The notes under the pieces were generated by a model. That model ran no database searches and was not told the origin of the DNA. It saw nothing but the letters and a program-made list of their open reading frames with translations. DNA of 64,000 nt, taken from the NCBI RefSeq assembly GCF_036607905.1, contig NZ_CP144555.1:2294001-2358000 (forward strand). The letters run 5' to 3'. This stretch comes from Streptomyces sp. SCSIO 75703 (GTDB lineage: Bacteria > Actinomycetota > Actinomycetes > Streptomycetales > Streptomycetaceae). Positions within the stretch are counted from its first letter, which is position 1. The number at the start of each line of letters is the position of its first letter. A program made the translations under genes and the position numbers. Below are positions 24,858 to 34,477 of the stretch, piece after piece.

Positions 24858-25733
24858 TTATCCCTTCACTGCGCCGGAGGTGAGACCAGCGGCCATCTTC
24901 TTCTGGACGATCATGAAGAACGCGACGACCGGGATCGCGATCAGCGTCGAGGCGGCCATGAGCGCCCCGTAGTCGGTGCCGCGCGAGGTGGTGAAGTTCA
25001 TGAGCCAGACGTTGAGCGTGTACTTGTCGTTGTCCTGCAACACGATGTAGGCGAGCAGGTACTCGTTCCACGCGTTGATCAGGGAGAAGATCGAGGCGGC
25101 GGCGAGGCCGGGGGCGAGCAGCGGGAAGATCACGCGCCAGAAGGCGCCCATCCGGGTGCAGCCGTCGACCATGGCGGCCTCTTCGAGCTCCAGGGGGATG
25201 TTCACCACGAAGCCGCGGATCATCCAGGTGGCGAACGGCAGCGTCGAGACGAGGTAGATGACGATGACGCCCCAGTACTCGTTGACGGCGCCGAGGTCGT
25301 TGAGCTGGATGTAGAGGGGGATGAGCATGGCCGTCGGCGGCAGGAGCTGCACCACCAGCAGCACGATCATGAAGATCTTGCGGCCGCGGAAGCGGAAGCG
25401 TCCGATGGCGAAGGCGGCGATCGTGGAGAGCACCATCGCGCCGAGCACGGCGGTCACGCAGATGATGAGGCTGGACTGGATGGCGCTGCCGAAGTTCGGC
25501 GCGTTGATGGCCCGGCTGAAGTTGTCGAAGGTCAGGGAGGTCGGCCAGAGCTTCTGGTCGTAGGAGCGGATCTCCGCGTTGGGGCGCAGGGAGCTGACGA
25601 CGAGCCAGTAGACCGGGAAGGCCATCACGAGGAAGGCGACGACTCCGACGGCGTTGTACAGGTGCCGACTGCGCTTCTTGCGGTCGGGGCGGTAGCCGGG
25701 CGCCGTGGCGCGGGGGGCGGTCGTGAGGCTCAC
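24858..25733 (-). CDS. dasC: Chitobiose/GlcNAc ABC transporter permease DasC
   Basis: A 291-residue MalG-type permease with six membrane segments, the first VVAFLVMAFPVYWLVV. The EAA loop reads EEAAMVDGCTRMGAFWRVIF-PLLAPG. GTG 25733 overlaps the dasB stop (GTGA). With DasB it forms the channel for chitobiose delivered by DasA; energy comes from the shared ATPase MsiK encoded elsewhere, as no ATPase gene is here. Confidence 0.93.
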   Translation of the reverse strand: MSLTTAPRATAPGYRPDRKKRSRHLYNAVGVVAFLVMAFPVYWLVVSSLRPNAEIRSYDQKLWPTSLTFDNFSRAINAPNFGSAIQSSLIICVTAVLGAMVLSTIAAFAIGRFRFRGRKIFMIVLLVVQLLPPTAMLIPLYIQLNDLGAVNEYWGVIVIYLVSTLPFATWMIRGFVVNIPLELEEAAMVDGCTRMGAFWRVIFPLLAPGLAAASIFSLINAWNEYLLAYIVLQDNDKYTLNVWLMNFTTSRGTDYGALMAASTLIAIPVVAFFMIVQKKMAAGLTSGAVKG

Positions 25734-26722
25734 TCGACCTCTCCGATCTTGAGCAGCTGGCGCAGGTAGTAGACGGCCACGCCGGACAGGAGCAGCACCG
25801 TGATCAGGGCGATGGCGGCGCCCTGACTGAAGGAGTTGGACTCGAACGCCTTCTCGTAGGAGTAGAGGCCGAGCAGGTTGTACTCCTTCTCGGGCTTGTT
25901 GCCGCGCATCAGGAAGACCTGGCCGAAGACGTTGAAGTCCCAGATGACGGAGAGCGTGGCGACCATCTGGAAGACGGGCTTGATGACCGGCCAGGTCACG
26001 TAGCGGAAGACGCCGAGCCGTCCGGCGCCGTCGAGCTTGGCGGCCTCCTCCAGTTCGGAGGGGACCTGGGTGAGCGCGGCGTAGAGGGTGACGGCGACGA
26101 ACGGGATCGCGCCCCACACCACCACGGCGCCGATCATGAGGAAGCCCTGCTTGGGGTCGAGCCACCAGTTGTGGCCCTGGAAGTCGAAGCCCAGGTACTT
26201 GGTCAGCACCATGTTGGCCACGCCGTAGTCGGAGTCGGCGAACCAGCGGAAGATCGAGGTGGCGACGAGCAGCGGCAGGGACCAGGCGGCGATGAGGGCG
26301 CCGGTCAGCAGCAGGCGTACGCCCTTGCTCATGCGCTGCATGGCGTGGGCGAGGAAGAGCCCGATGGCCAGGGTGGTGACGACGCAGACGACCATGAACA
26401 GGACGGTGCGCCAGACGACGTCGTAGAACTCGCCGTCGCCGAGGATGTTGGTGAACTGCTCGAAGCCCACCCAGTCGGCGGCGTCGCCACTCCACAGTTC
26501 GCGCCGGCCCACGTCCTGGAAGGACATGATCACGGTCTTGATCAGGGGCCAGACGAACACCGCGGCGATGGCCACGACCGCCGGGGCGATCAGCAGGTAG
26601 GGCAGGAGTGGACCGTTGGCCCACCCGCTCTTCCGGGGTGCGGACGGCGCCGGCCCGTCGCCGTCGGGCGCCCGCGGTACGGACACCTCCGGGCCGGCTG
26701 TCTTGATGTCGGCGGCACTCAC
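25730..26722 (-). CDS. dasB: Chitobiose/GlcNAc ABC transporter permease DasB
   Basis: A 330-residue MalF-type permease. A cytoplasmic N-tail of about 35 residues precedes LLPYLLIAPAVVAIAAVFVW; the EAA loop is EEAAKLDGAGRLGVFRYVTW. GTG 26722 has GGAAGG upstream. It is coupled to dasC by a 4-base overlap and follows dasA after about 135 bases. Confidence 0.93.
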   Translation of the reverse strand: MSAADIKTAGPEVSVPRAPDGDGPAPSAPRKSGWANGPLLPYLLIAPAVVAIAAVFVWPLIKTVIMSFQDVGRRELWSGDAADWVGFEQFTNILGDGEFYDVVWRTVLFMVVCVVTTLAIGLFLAHAMQRMSKGVRLLLTGALIAAWSLPLLVATSIFRWFADSDYGVANMVLTKYLGFDFQGHNWWLDPKQGFLMIGAVVVWGAIPFVAVTLYAALTQVPSELEEAAKLDGAGRLGVFRYVTWPVIKPVFQMVATLSVIWDFNVFGQVFLMRGNKPEKEYNLLGLYSYEKAFESNSFSQGAAIALITVLLLSGVAVYYLRQLLKIGEVE

Positions 26723-26858
26723 TGTGCGGGCCTTCCGTTCGAAGGGTTCTGCGTCGGGCGGGCGGCCGGCGGCCCGAGGGCCGCCGGCCGCCTCACCGGC
26801 CCGGTCCGGCCGGGGGCCGGACCGGGCACCGGAGGTCGGCGAGGGTGGTGCGCCTCGG

Positions 26859-28160
26859 TCAGGAGACCTCGTTGATCAGCGAGTTGATCTCCGCGTCGGC
26901 AGCCTTGGTGGCGTCGGCGACCGACTTGCCCTTCAGGATGTCGAGCAGCATGATCTCGAGCGTTTCCTTCTTCTCGATCGCGGCCCAGCCGGGGGCGATC
27001 GGGGTGAACCAGGCGTCGGGCACCGCGTTGGCGCTCGCGGCGGTCTCCGGCTTGTTCTTCAGCGGTTCGAGCTGCTTGGTGTTGTTGGGGAGGATGTCCT
27101 TCTCGGCGAGGGCGGCCTGGGCCTTCTCGTTGGTGAAGAGGGAGATCCACTCCTGCGCCAGGTCCTGGTTCTTGGACTTGGCGATGGTGGCGAGGTCGGA
27201 GCCGCCGATGAAGGAGGGCAGGGTCTTGCCGTTCGGGCCGGGCATGCCCGCGGTGGCGATCTTGTCCTTCAGCTTCGGGTTGCCGCTGTTCTCGGAGTCG
27301 ACGACGCTGCCGGCCTCCCAGCCGTTGCCGTAGAGCAGGGCCGCCTTCTCGTTGGCCATGACGTTGGCGTGGTCCTGCTCGTCCTTCGTCTGGTCACCGT
27401 GGTTGTACTTCTTGACCAGGTCGACGAAGTGCTGGATGCCCTTCTGCGCCTCCGGCGTGGAGAGGGCGCCCTTCCACTCCTTGCTGCCCTCGTCGTAGGT
27501 GGCGATCTCGCCGCCGTACCCGGCGACGTACGACATGGCGGCGTACCAGTAGCGGCCCGGCAGGTACAGCGACGAGAAGGCGTTGTCCTTCTTGTACTTG
27601 TCCTGGACCTTGTCGAGCGCCTTGAACAGTTCGTCCTCGGTGGCCGGCAACTGGTCGGAACCGGTGCCTTCCTTGAACATGTCCTTGTTGTAGATGGCGA
27701 CGCGGGCGCCGGCGTAGTACGGGACGCAGTAGAGCTTGCCCTCGTAGGAGCAGGTGTCCTTGAGGCCCTCGATCCACGTGTCCGAGTTGTCGTACTTCTT
27801 GGCGTCGATCTCGCCGAGGGCACCGTTGAGGATGTAGGTCATCGTCTCGGTGTTGCCCAGCTCGACCACGTCGGGGAACTTGTCGCCGGACAGCGCGGCG
27901 TCGAGCTTCTTGGTCTTGTCGCCCCACTGCTGGTACTGGACGTTGACCTTGACCCCGGGGTACTTCGCGTTGAAGTCGGCGTTGGTCTGCTTGACCAGCT
28001 CCGGCCAGCTGCTCTGGGCGTCCACCATCAGCCAGACGGTGAGGTCGCCCTTGCGGTCCTTGGGGTCCTGCTTGGACGCGTTGTCGTCGGAGCCCCCGCA
28101 CGCCGCGATGGATGCCATCATGCCCGCGATACCGATCGCGGCTATCAGCTTGCGCTTCAC
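26859..28160 (-). CDS. dasA: Chitobiose-binding lipoprotein DasA
   Basis: A 433-residue family 1 solute-binding protein. The signal peptide ends in the lipobox SIAAC with lipidated Cys21. The mature part has the sugar-binding SBP_bac_1 pattern: LTVWLMVDAQSSW, DVVELGNTETMTYI, ALLYGNGWEAGSVV. DasA binds N,N'-diacetylchitobiose and, in S. coelicolor, affects the chitin response and sporulation. GTG 28160 has GGAGGG upstream. Two dre-like operators lie directly upstream. Confidence 0.95.
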   Translation of the reverse strand: MKRKLIAAIGIAGMMASIAACGGSDDNASKQDPKDRKGDLTVWLMVDAQSSWPELVKQTNADFNAKYPGVKVNVQYQQWGDKTKKLDAALSGDKFPDVVELGNTETMTYILNGALGEIDAKKYDNSDTWIEGLKDTCSYEGKLYCVPYYAGARVAIYNKDMFKEGTGSDQLPATEDELFKALDKVQDKYKKDNAFSSLYLPGRYWYAAMSYVAGYGGEIATYDEGSKEWKGALSTPEAQKGIQHFVDLVKKYNHGDQTKDEQDHANVMANEKAALLYGNGWEAGSVVDSENSGNPKLKDKIATAGMPGPNGKTLPSFIGGSDLATIAKSKNQDLAQEWISLFTNEKAQAALAEKDILPNNTKQLEPLKNKPETAASANAVPDAWFTPIAPGWAAIEKKETLEIMLLDILKGKSVADATKAADAEINSLINEVS

Positions 28161-28247
28161 GCCACCCTCCTCAGGGATGCCACAAACCCCCCTGCCTCCC
28201 TGCGGTCGAGCGTGAACGCGTACCGCTCCTGGGGCCGGGACTGGACC

Positions 28248-28263
28248 AATGGTGTAGACCAGC
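28248..28263. promoter_or_regulatory. DasR-responsive element upstream of dasA (proximal)
   Basis: AATGGTGTAGACCAGC matches 13 of 16 positions of ACTGGTCTAGACCAGT. It is 88 bases upstream of the dasA start, where a repressor or dual regulator would act. Confidence 0.75.
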
Positions 28264-28271
28264 ACGGGGAG

Positions 28272-28287
28272 CTTGGCCCAGACCAAT
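28272..28287. promoter_or_regulatory. Second, weaker dre-like site upstream of dasA
   Basis: CTTGGCCCAGACCAAT matches 11 of 16 consensus positions and is offset 24 bases from the first site. Paired sites upstream of dasA are known in S. coelicolor. Confidence 0.5.
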
Positions 28288-28304
28288 AGGGCTGTCAAGG
28301 GTGA

Positions 28305-29378
<1,074 letters not shown>

Positions 29379-29401
29379 GGGAGTTCGACCGGCCGGCGCC
29401 T

Positions 29402-29421
29402 GTCGCCGGCAGGCCGGCGAC
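29402..29421. terminator. GC hairpin after dasR
   Basis: GTCGCCGGC (29402-29410) and GCCGGCGAC (29413-29421) form a 20-base near-palindrome 23 bases past the dasR stop. The loop is very small, so it is a weak terminator candidate. Confidence 0.35.
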
Positions 29422-29537
29422 CCGTCCGGGGCCCGTCCGCACCCCCACCCGGACGTGGTCTTCCGCCGGCCCGGGGCCGTCCCCTACATTTTCGTGCGCA
29501 CCGCACCAGGTGATCACGAGGGGACGGAGCCCACCGT

Positions 29538-29804
29538 ATGCCAGATTCCCCGCACACCGACCGCGCGCCGACGGTCACACCGTCGCGCGTCGTCATCGGA
29601 CTGTGCCTGCTCGCACCGTTCGTCGCCATGCTGTGGGTCGGCTCCTACGCGAGAGTGGACCCGGCCCTCTTCGGCATCCCGTTCTTCTACTGGTACCAGA
29701 TGGCGTGGGTGCTCCTGTCCACGGCGCTGACGGCGACCGCGTACACGCTCTGGCGGCGCGACCAGCGCGCGCGGGGCGCCCGCACGGGCGGTGGTCCGCG
29801 GTGA
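29538..29804 (+). CDS. DUF3311 small membrane protein
   Basis: An 88-residue protein with two membrane segments (VVIGLCLLAPFVAMLWVG and FYWYQMAWVLLSTALTATAY) and a basic tail. The FGIPFFYWYQ turn is typical of DUF3311. These proteins nearly always precede a sodium:solute symporter gene, and here the stop overlaps the symporter GTG by 4 bases. It is likely an accessory subunit. Confidence 0.85.
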   Translation: MPDSPHTDRAPTVTPSRVVIGLCLLAPFVAMLWVGSYARVDPALFGIPFFYWYQMAWVLLSTALTATAYTLWRRDQRARGARTGGGPR

Positions 29805-31429
29805 ACGGCGGCGTGAACGTCGTCGCGCTCGTCGTCTTCGTCTTCTTCTTCGCGCTCGTCACCGTCCTCGGCTTCGTCGCCGCGCGCTGGCGGCGGGCCG
29901 CGAACGAGCACAGCCTCGACGAGTGGGGACTGGGCGGCCGGTCGTTCGGCACCTGGGTCACCTGGTTCCTGCTCGGCGGCGACCTGTACACGGCCTACAC
30001 CTTCGTGGCCGTCCCCGCCGCGATCTACGCGGCGGGCGCGGCGGGCTTCTTCGCGGTGCCGTACACGATCCTGGTCTACCCCCTGATCTTCACCTTCCTG
30101 CCCCGGCTGTGGTCGGTCTCCCACCGGCACGGCTACGTGACGACCTCGGACTTCGTGCGCGGCCGGTTCGGCTCCAAGGGCCTCTCGCTGGCGGTGGCCG
30201 TCACCGGCATCCTGGCGACGATGCCGTACATCGCGCTCCAGCTCGTCGGCATCCAGGCGGTGCTGGACGTGATGGGCGTCGGGGGCGGCGAGGACACCCA
30301 CTGGTTCGTGAAGGACCTGCCGCTGCTGATCGCCTTCGGCGTGCTGGCCGCGTACACCTACTCGTCGGGGCTGCGGGCGCCCGCGCTGATCGCCTTCGTC
30401 AAGGACACGCTGATCTACCTGGTGATCGTGGTGGCGATCATCTACATCCCCGTCAAGCTGGGCGGCTTCGACGCCGTCTTCGCCAAGGCGGGCGCGGCGT
30501 TCGAGCAGACCGACCCGGCCACCGGGCAGCCTCGGGGCGCGCTGGCACCCGGCGAGGCGGGCCGGTGGACGTACGCCACGCTGGCGCTCGGCTCGGCGCT
30601 CGCGCTCTTCATGTACCCGCACTCGATCACCGCGACGCTCTCCTCGCGCAGCCGCGAGGTGATCCGCCGCAACACCACGATCCTGCCGCTGTACTCGCTG
30701 ATGCTCGGCATGCTCGCCCTGCTCGGCTTCATGGCGATCGCCGCCGGGGTCCGGGTGAGCAACGGGCAACTGGCGATCCCGCAGCTCTTCGAGGACATGT
30801 TCCCGGACTGGTTCGCGGGCGTGGCGTTCGCGGCGATCGGCATCGGCGCGCTGGTCCCGGCGGCCATCATGTCCATCGCCGCGGCCAACCTGTTCACCCG
30901 CAACATCTACCGGGACTTCATCCGGCCGGACGCCACGCCGCACCAGGAGACGCGGGTGTCCAAGGTGGTGTCGCTGCTGGTGAAGGTGGGCGCGCTGGTC
31001 TTCGTGCTGGGCATGGACAAGACGGTCGCCATCAACTTCCAGCTCCTCGGCGGCATCTGGATCCTGCAGACCTTCCCGGCGCTGGTCGGCGGCCTGTTCA
31101 CCCGCTGGTTCCACCGCTGGGCGCTGCTCGCCGGATGGGCGGTGGGCATGGTCTACGGCACGGTCGCCGCGTACGGGGTGGCCTCGCCGACGCAGAAGCA
31201 CTTCGGGGGCTCGGCGAAGGAGATCCCGGGCATCGGGGAGATCGGCTACATCGGGCTCACCGCGTTCGTGCTCAACGTCCTCGTGACCGTGGTGGCGACG
31301 GTCCTGTTCAAGGCCGCGGGTGCCCCCGAGGGCGTCGACGAGACCCGCCCCGGCGACTACACGGCGGACGTGGGCGATCCCGGCGTCGAGGCGGAGCTGC
31401 CCCCGGCCACGGCGGAACCGACACGCTGA
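29801..31429 (+). CDS. Sodium:solute symporter (monocarboxylate-type)
   Basis: A 542-residue SSS-family transporter with about 13 membrane segments. Family features include EWGLGGRSFGTWVTWFLLG near the N-terminus, LALFMYPHSITATLSSRSRE, and IGALVPAAIMSIAAANLFTR. Close relatives move pyruvate, lactate or other monocarboxylates with sodium; the substrate here is not determinable. The GTG is translationally coupled to the DUF3311 gene. The C-terminal 40 residues are acidic and probably cytoplasmic. Confidence 0.87.
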   Translation: MNGGVNVVALVVFVFFFALVTVLGFVAARWRRAANEHSLDEWGLGGRSFGTWVTWFLLGGDLYTAYTFVAVPAAIYAAGAAGFFAVPYTILVYPLIFTFLPRLWSVSHRHGYVTTSDFVRGRFGSKGLSLAVAVTGILATMPYIALQLVGIQAVLDVMGVGGGEDTHWFVKDLPLLIAFGVLAAYTYSSGLRAPALIAFVKDTLIYLVIVVAIIYIPVKLGGFDAVFAKAGAAFEQTDPATGQPRGALAPGEAGRWTYATLALGSALALFMYPHSITATLSSRSREVIRRNTTILPLYSLMLGMLALLGFMAIAAGVRVSNGQLAIPQLFEDMFPDWFAGVAFAAIGIGALVPAAIMSIAAANLFTRNIYRDFIRPDATPHQETRVSKVVSLLVKVGALVFVLGMDKTVAINFQLLGGIWILQTFPALVGGLFTRWFHRWALLAGWAVGMVYGTVAAYGVASPTQKHFGGSAKEIPGIGEIGYIGLTAFVLNVLVTVVATVLFKAAGAPEGVDETRPGDYTADVGDPGVEAELPPATAEPTR

Positions 31430-31820
31430 CGGCAAGACGAAGGGCGGGGCCGAGGGCCGCCGGGCGTGTCGGGGGGCCTTCGGAACGCCCCGGGGCGGGC
31501 CGGCTCGGCGTGCCGGGCCCCTCGGGTTGTCCGCGGCGAACCGGCCCGGCGCCTCCGGGGCCGGTTCGGCGTGCCGGCCCGACGCGGTCGGCGTGCCGGG
31601 GCGCCGTGCTGCGGGGACGGGCGCCTGCCGGGCGTGTCCCCGGGGCGCCGACGGCCGTACGGGCGCGTCCGCCGGACGCCCGCGGAAGGCCCCGTGCCCG
31701 GGCCCGGGCAAGCCCGTCGGCCCGGTCCGAAGCCCGCCCGGCGGCGGGCCCGGGGGTGTCCCGGACGCACGGTCCGGGGGTCACTCTACTCACCCCGCGT
31801 CGCCCCTCCGATACCAGCCT
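31430..31820. other. GC-rich intergenic region with short repeats, upstream of nrd leader
   Basis: About 390 bases with no gene. The motif CGGCGTGCCGG recurs at least three times between 31508 and 31604. The nrdA promoter region begins only near 31800, where composition becomes less extreme. Confidence 0.5.
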
Positions 31821-31821
31821 G

Positions 31822-31863
31822 ACACAACATCTGGGGGTGCTCCCGGGGCCTGGCACAAGATGT
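31822..31863 (+). promoter_or_regulatory. Tandem NrdR-like boxes
   Basis: ACACAACATCT (31822-31832) and GCACAAGATGT (31853-31863) share eight of eleven bases and start 31 bases apart, exactly three helical turns, as usual for the paired boxes of the NrdR repressor. They lie just upstream of the cobalamin riboswitch, where the nrdAB promoter should be. Confidence 0.6.
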
Positions 31864-31879
31864 ATGCTCATGCTCGCTG

Positions 31880-31985
31880 TCGCCGCAGGGGAATCCGGTG
31901 TGAATCCGGAACTGTCCCGCAACGGTGTACTTGTGCGTGTTCGCGTGGCCCGCACAGGCTTCAGTCCGAGGACCTGCCGACAGTG
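31880..31985 (+). promoter_or_regulatory. Cobalamin (B12) riboswitch controlling nrdAB
   Basis: The leader contains GCCGCAGGGGAATCCGGTG, the following GTGAATCCGGAACTGTCCCGC, and the B12 box CAGTCCGAGGACCTGCCG (31962-31979). These are the conserved blocks of the cobalamin riboswitch, in the right order and spacing. In S. coelicolor such a switch turns off class Ia RNR when adenosylcobalamin, the cofactor of the alternative class II RNR, is available. The expression platform must lie between 31985 and the nrdA start at 32120. Confidence 0.9.
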
Positions 31986-32119
31986 CGCCCCGGCCGTCCG
32001 GCCAGGGTGCCATGACGTCCGGGCCTCGTGGAATGGGCCGGTGGACGCGACGCCCCCGTGCGCTCGTGAGCTGCCTCCGCCCTCCGCCAGGCCCCGTGCC
32101 GAGCGAGGGAGTGCCCCAC

Positions 32120-34477
32120 GTGACCATCGCGCCAGCCGATCCGGCCTCAGCGACCCCCGTGTCCGCGGAACCCGACGGACCCGGTGCCGCGCTGCTGCGG
32201 ACCCTGACCGCGCTGACCGCCGACCTCCCCGACGCCGACCCCGGCCGGGTCGCCGCCGCCGCGCTGCGCGGCCGGTCCGCGCGGGCCGACGAGGCGGAGC
32301 TGCGGGACCTCGCCACGGAGGCGGCGGCCGGACTGATCTCGGAGGACCCGGTCTACTCCCGGCTGGCGGCCCGGCTGCTCACCCTCGGCATCCGCGCCGA
32401 GGCGGCCTCCCAGGGCGTCACGTCCTTCACCGAGTCGGTCGCCACCGGTCACCGCGAGGGGCTGATCGCGGACCGCACCGCCGCGTTCGTCCGGCTGCAC
32501 GCCGAGCGCCTGGACGCGCTCGTCGACCCGGACGCCGACGACCGCTTCGGCTACTTCGGCCTGCGCACCCTGCACAGCCGCTACCTGCTGCGGCACCCGA
32601 TCACCCGCAAGGTCGTCGAGACGCCCCAGTACTTCATGCTGCGCGTCGCCGCCGGTCTCGCCGCGGACGACTCGGACCGCTCGGTGGCCGAGGTCGCCGC
32701 GCTCTACGGGCTGATGAGCCGGCTCGACTACCTGCCCTCCTCCCCCACCCTCTTCAACTCCGGCACCCGGCACGCCCAGATGTCGTCCTGCTACCTCCTG
32801 GACGCCCCCAGGGACGAGCTGGACTCCATCTACGAGCGCTACCTCCAGGTCGCCCGGCTCTCCAAGCACGCCGGCGGCATCGGCCTCGCCTACTCCCGCG
32901 TCCGCTCCCGGGGTTCGCTGATCCGCGGCACCAACGGGCACTCCAACGGCATCGTCCCCTTCCTGAAGACGCTCGACGCCTCCGTCGCCGCGGTCAACCA
33001 GGGCGGGCGGCGCAAGGGCGCGGCGGCGGTCTACCTGGAGACCTGGCACTCCGACATCGAGGAGTTCCTGGAGCTGCGGGACAACACCGGCGAGGACGCC
33101 CGCCGCACCCACAACCTGAACCTCGCGCACTGGATCCCGGACGAGTTCATGCGGCGCGTCGACGCCGACGGCACCTGGTCGCTGTTCTCGCCCTCGGACG
33201 TGCCGGAGCTGCCGGACCTGTACGGCGAGGAGTTCGACGCGGCCTACCGCGCGGCGGAGGCGGCCGGCCTGGCCCGCAAGACGCTGCCGGCCCGCGAGCT
33301 GTACGGCCGCATGATGCGCACCCTGGCGCAGACCGGCAACGGCTGGATGACCTTCAAGGACACCTCCAACCGCACCTCCAACCAGACCGCCGAACCGGGC
33401 CACGTCATCCACTCCTCCAACCTCTGCACGGAGATCCTGGAGGTCACCAGCGACGGGGAGAGCGCGGTCTGCAACCTGGGCTCGGTGAACCTGGGCGCCT
33501 TCGTGAGCGGCGACGACATCGACTGGGAGCGGCTGGACACCACCGTCCGCACCGCGGTCACCTTCCTCGACCGGGTCGTCGACATCAACTTCTACCCGAC
33601 CGAGCAGGCGGCCCGCTCCAACACCCGCTGGCGCCCGGTGGGCCTGGGTGCGATGGGCCTCCAGGACGTCTTCTTCCGGCTCCGCATGCCCTTCGACTCC
33701 CCCGAGGCGAAGGCCCTCTCCACCCGGATCGCCGAGCGGATCATGCTCACGGCGTACGAGACCTCCGCGGACCTCGCCGAGCGCGACGGCCCGCTGCCGG
33801 CCTGGGAGAAGACCCGTACCGCCCGGGGCGTGCTGCACCCCGACCACTACGGCGTGGAGCACGCCTGGCCCGAGCGGTGGGAGGCGCTGCGCGAGCGCGT
33901 CGCCCGCACCGGCCTGCGCAACTCGCTGCTGCTGGCGATCGCGCCGACCGCCACGATCGCCTCCATCGCGGGCGTGTACGAGTGCATCGAGCCGCAGGTG
34001 TCCAACCTGTTCAAGCGCGAGACGCTCTCCGGCGAGTTCCTCCAGGTCAACTCGTACCTGGTGGACGACCTCAAGCGGCTCGGCGTCTGGGACGCGCGCA
34101 CCCGTGAGGCGCTGCGGGAGGCCAACGGCTCGGTGCAGGGCTTCGCGTGGGTCCCGGACGAGGTGCGCGCGCTGTACCGCACCGCCTGGGAGATCCCGCA
34201 GCGCGGCCTCATCGACATGGCCGCCGCCCGCACCCCGTACCTCGACCAGTCGCAGTCGCTGAACCTGTTCCTGGAGACGCCGACCATCGGAAAGCTCTCC
34301 TCGATGTACGCGTACGCCTGGAAGCAGGGCCTGAAGACCACGTACTACCTGCGCTCCCGTCCCGCGACCCGGATCGCGCGGGCCGCCCGCGCCGCCGTCC
34401 CCGCCCAGGCGACGCCCGACCCCGAGGCGGTCGCCTGCTCCCTGGAAAACCCCGAGTCCTGCGAGGCCTGCCAGTGA
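32120..34477 (+). CDS. nrdA: Class Ia ribonucleoside-diphosphate reductase, large subunit
   Basis: A 785-residue catalytic subunit reducing NDPs to dNDPs. Active-site stretches include PSSPTLFNSGTRHAQMSSCY (first Cys), STAG-box equivalents, HSSNLCTEI (radical Cys) and the C-terminal redox pair ESCEACQ. The N-terminal 80 residues align in length with an ATP cone, but the usual KRxG motif is not visible. GTG 32120 has GAGGGAG upstream. The stop overlaps the nrdB start (TGATG). Controlled by B12 riboswitch and probably NrdR. Confidence 0.94.
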   Translation: MTIAPADPASATPVSAEPDGPGAALLRTLTALTADLPDADPGRVAAAALRGRSARADEAELRDLATEAAAGLISEDPVYSRLAARLLTLGIRAEAASQGVTSFTESVATGHREGLIADRTAAFVRLHAERLDALVDPDADDRFGYFGLRTLHSRYLLRHPITRKVVETPQYFMLRVAAGLAADDSDRSVAEVAALYGLMSRLDYLPSSPTLFNSGTRHAQMSSCYLLDAPRDELDSIYERYLQVARLSKHAGGIGLAYSRVRSRGSLIRGTNGHSNGIVPFLKTLDASVAAVNQGGRRKGAAAVYLETWHSDIEEFLELRDNTGEDARRTHNLNLAHWIPDEFMRRVDADGTWSLFSPSDVPELPDLYGEEFDAAYRAAEAAGLARKTLPARELYGRMMRTLAQTGNGWMTFKDTSNRTSNQTAEPGHVIHSSNLCTEILEVTSDGESAVCNLGSVNLGAFVSGDDIDWERLDTTVRTAVTFLDRVVDINFYPTEQAARSNTRWRPVGLGAMGLQDVFFRLRMPFDSPEAKALSTRIAERIMLTAYETSADLAERDGPLPAWEKTRTARGVLHPDHYGVEHAWPERWEALRERVARTGLRNSLLLAIAPTATIASIAGVYECIEPQVSNLFKRETLSGEFLQVNSYLVDDLKRLGVWDARTREALREANGSVQGFAWVPDEVRALYRTAWEIPQRGLIDMAAARTPYLDQSQSLNLFLETPTIGKLSSMYAYAWKQGLKTTYYLRSRPATRIARAARAAVPAQATPDPEAVACSLENPESCEACQ

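Noticed and set aside
29791..34107. A 1438-codon plus-strand open frame through the symporter, intergenic DNA and nrdA
   Set aside because: It runs out of frame through two real genes and a riboswitch. The product is Arg/Pro/Gly-rich with no domain.
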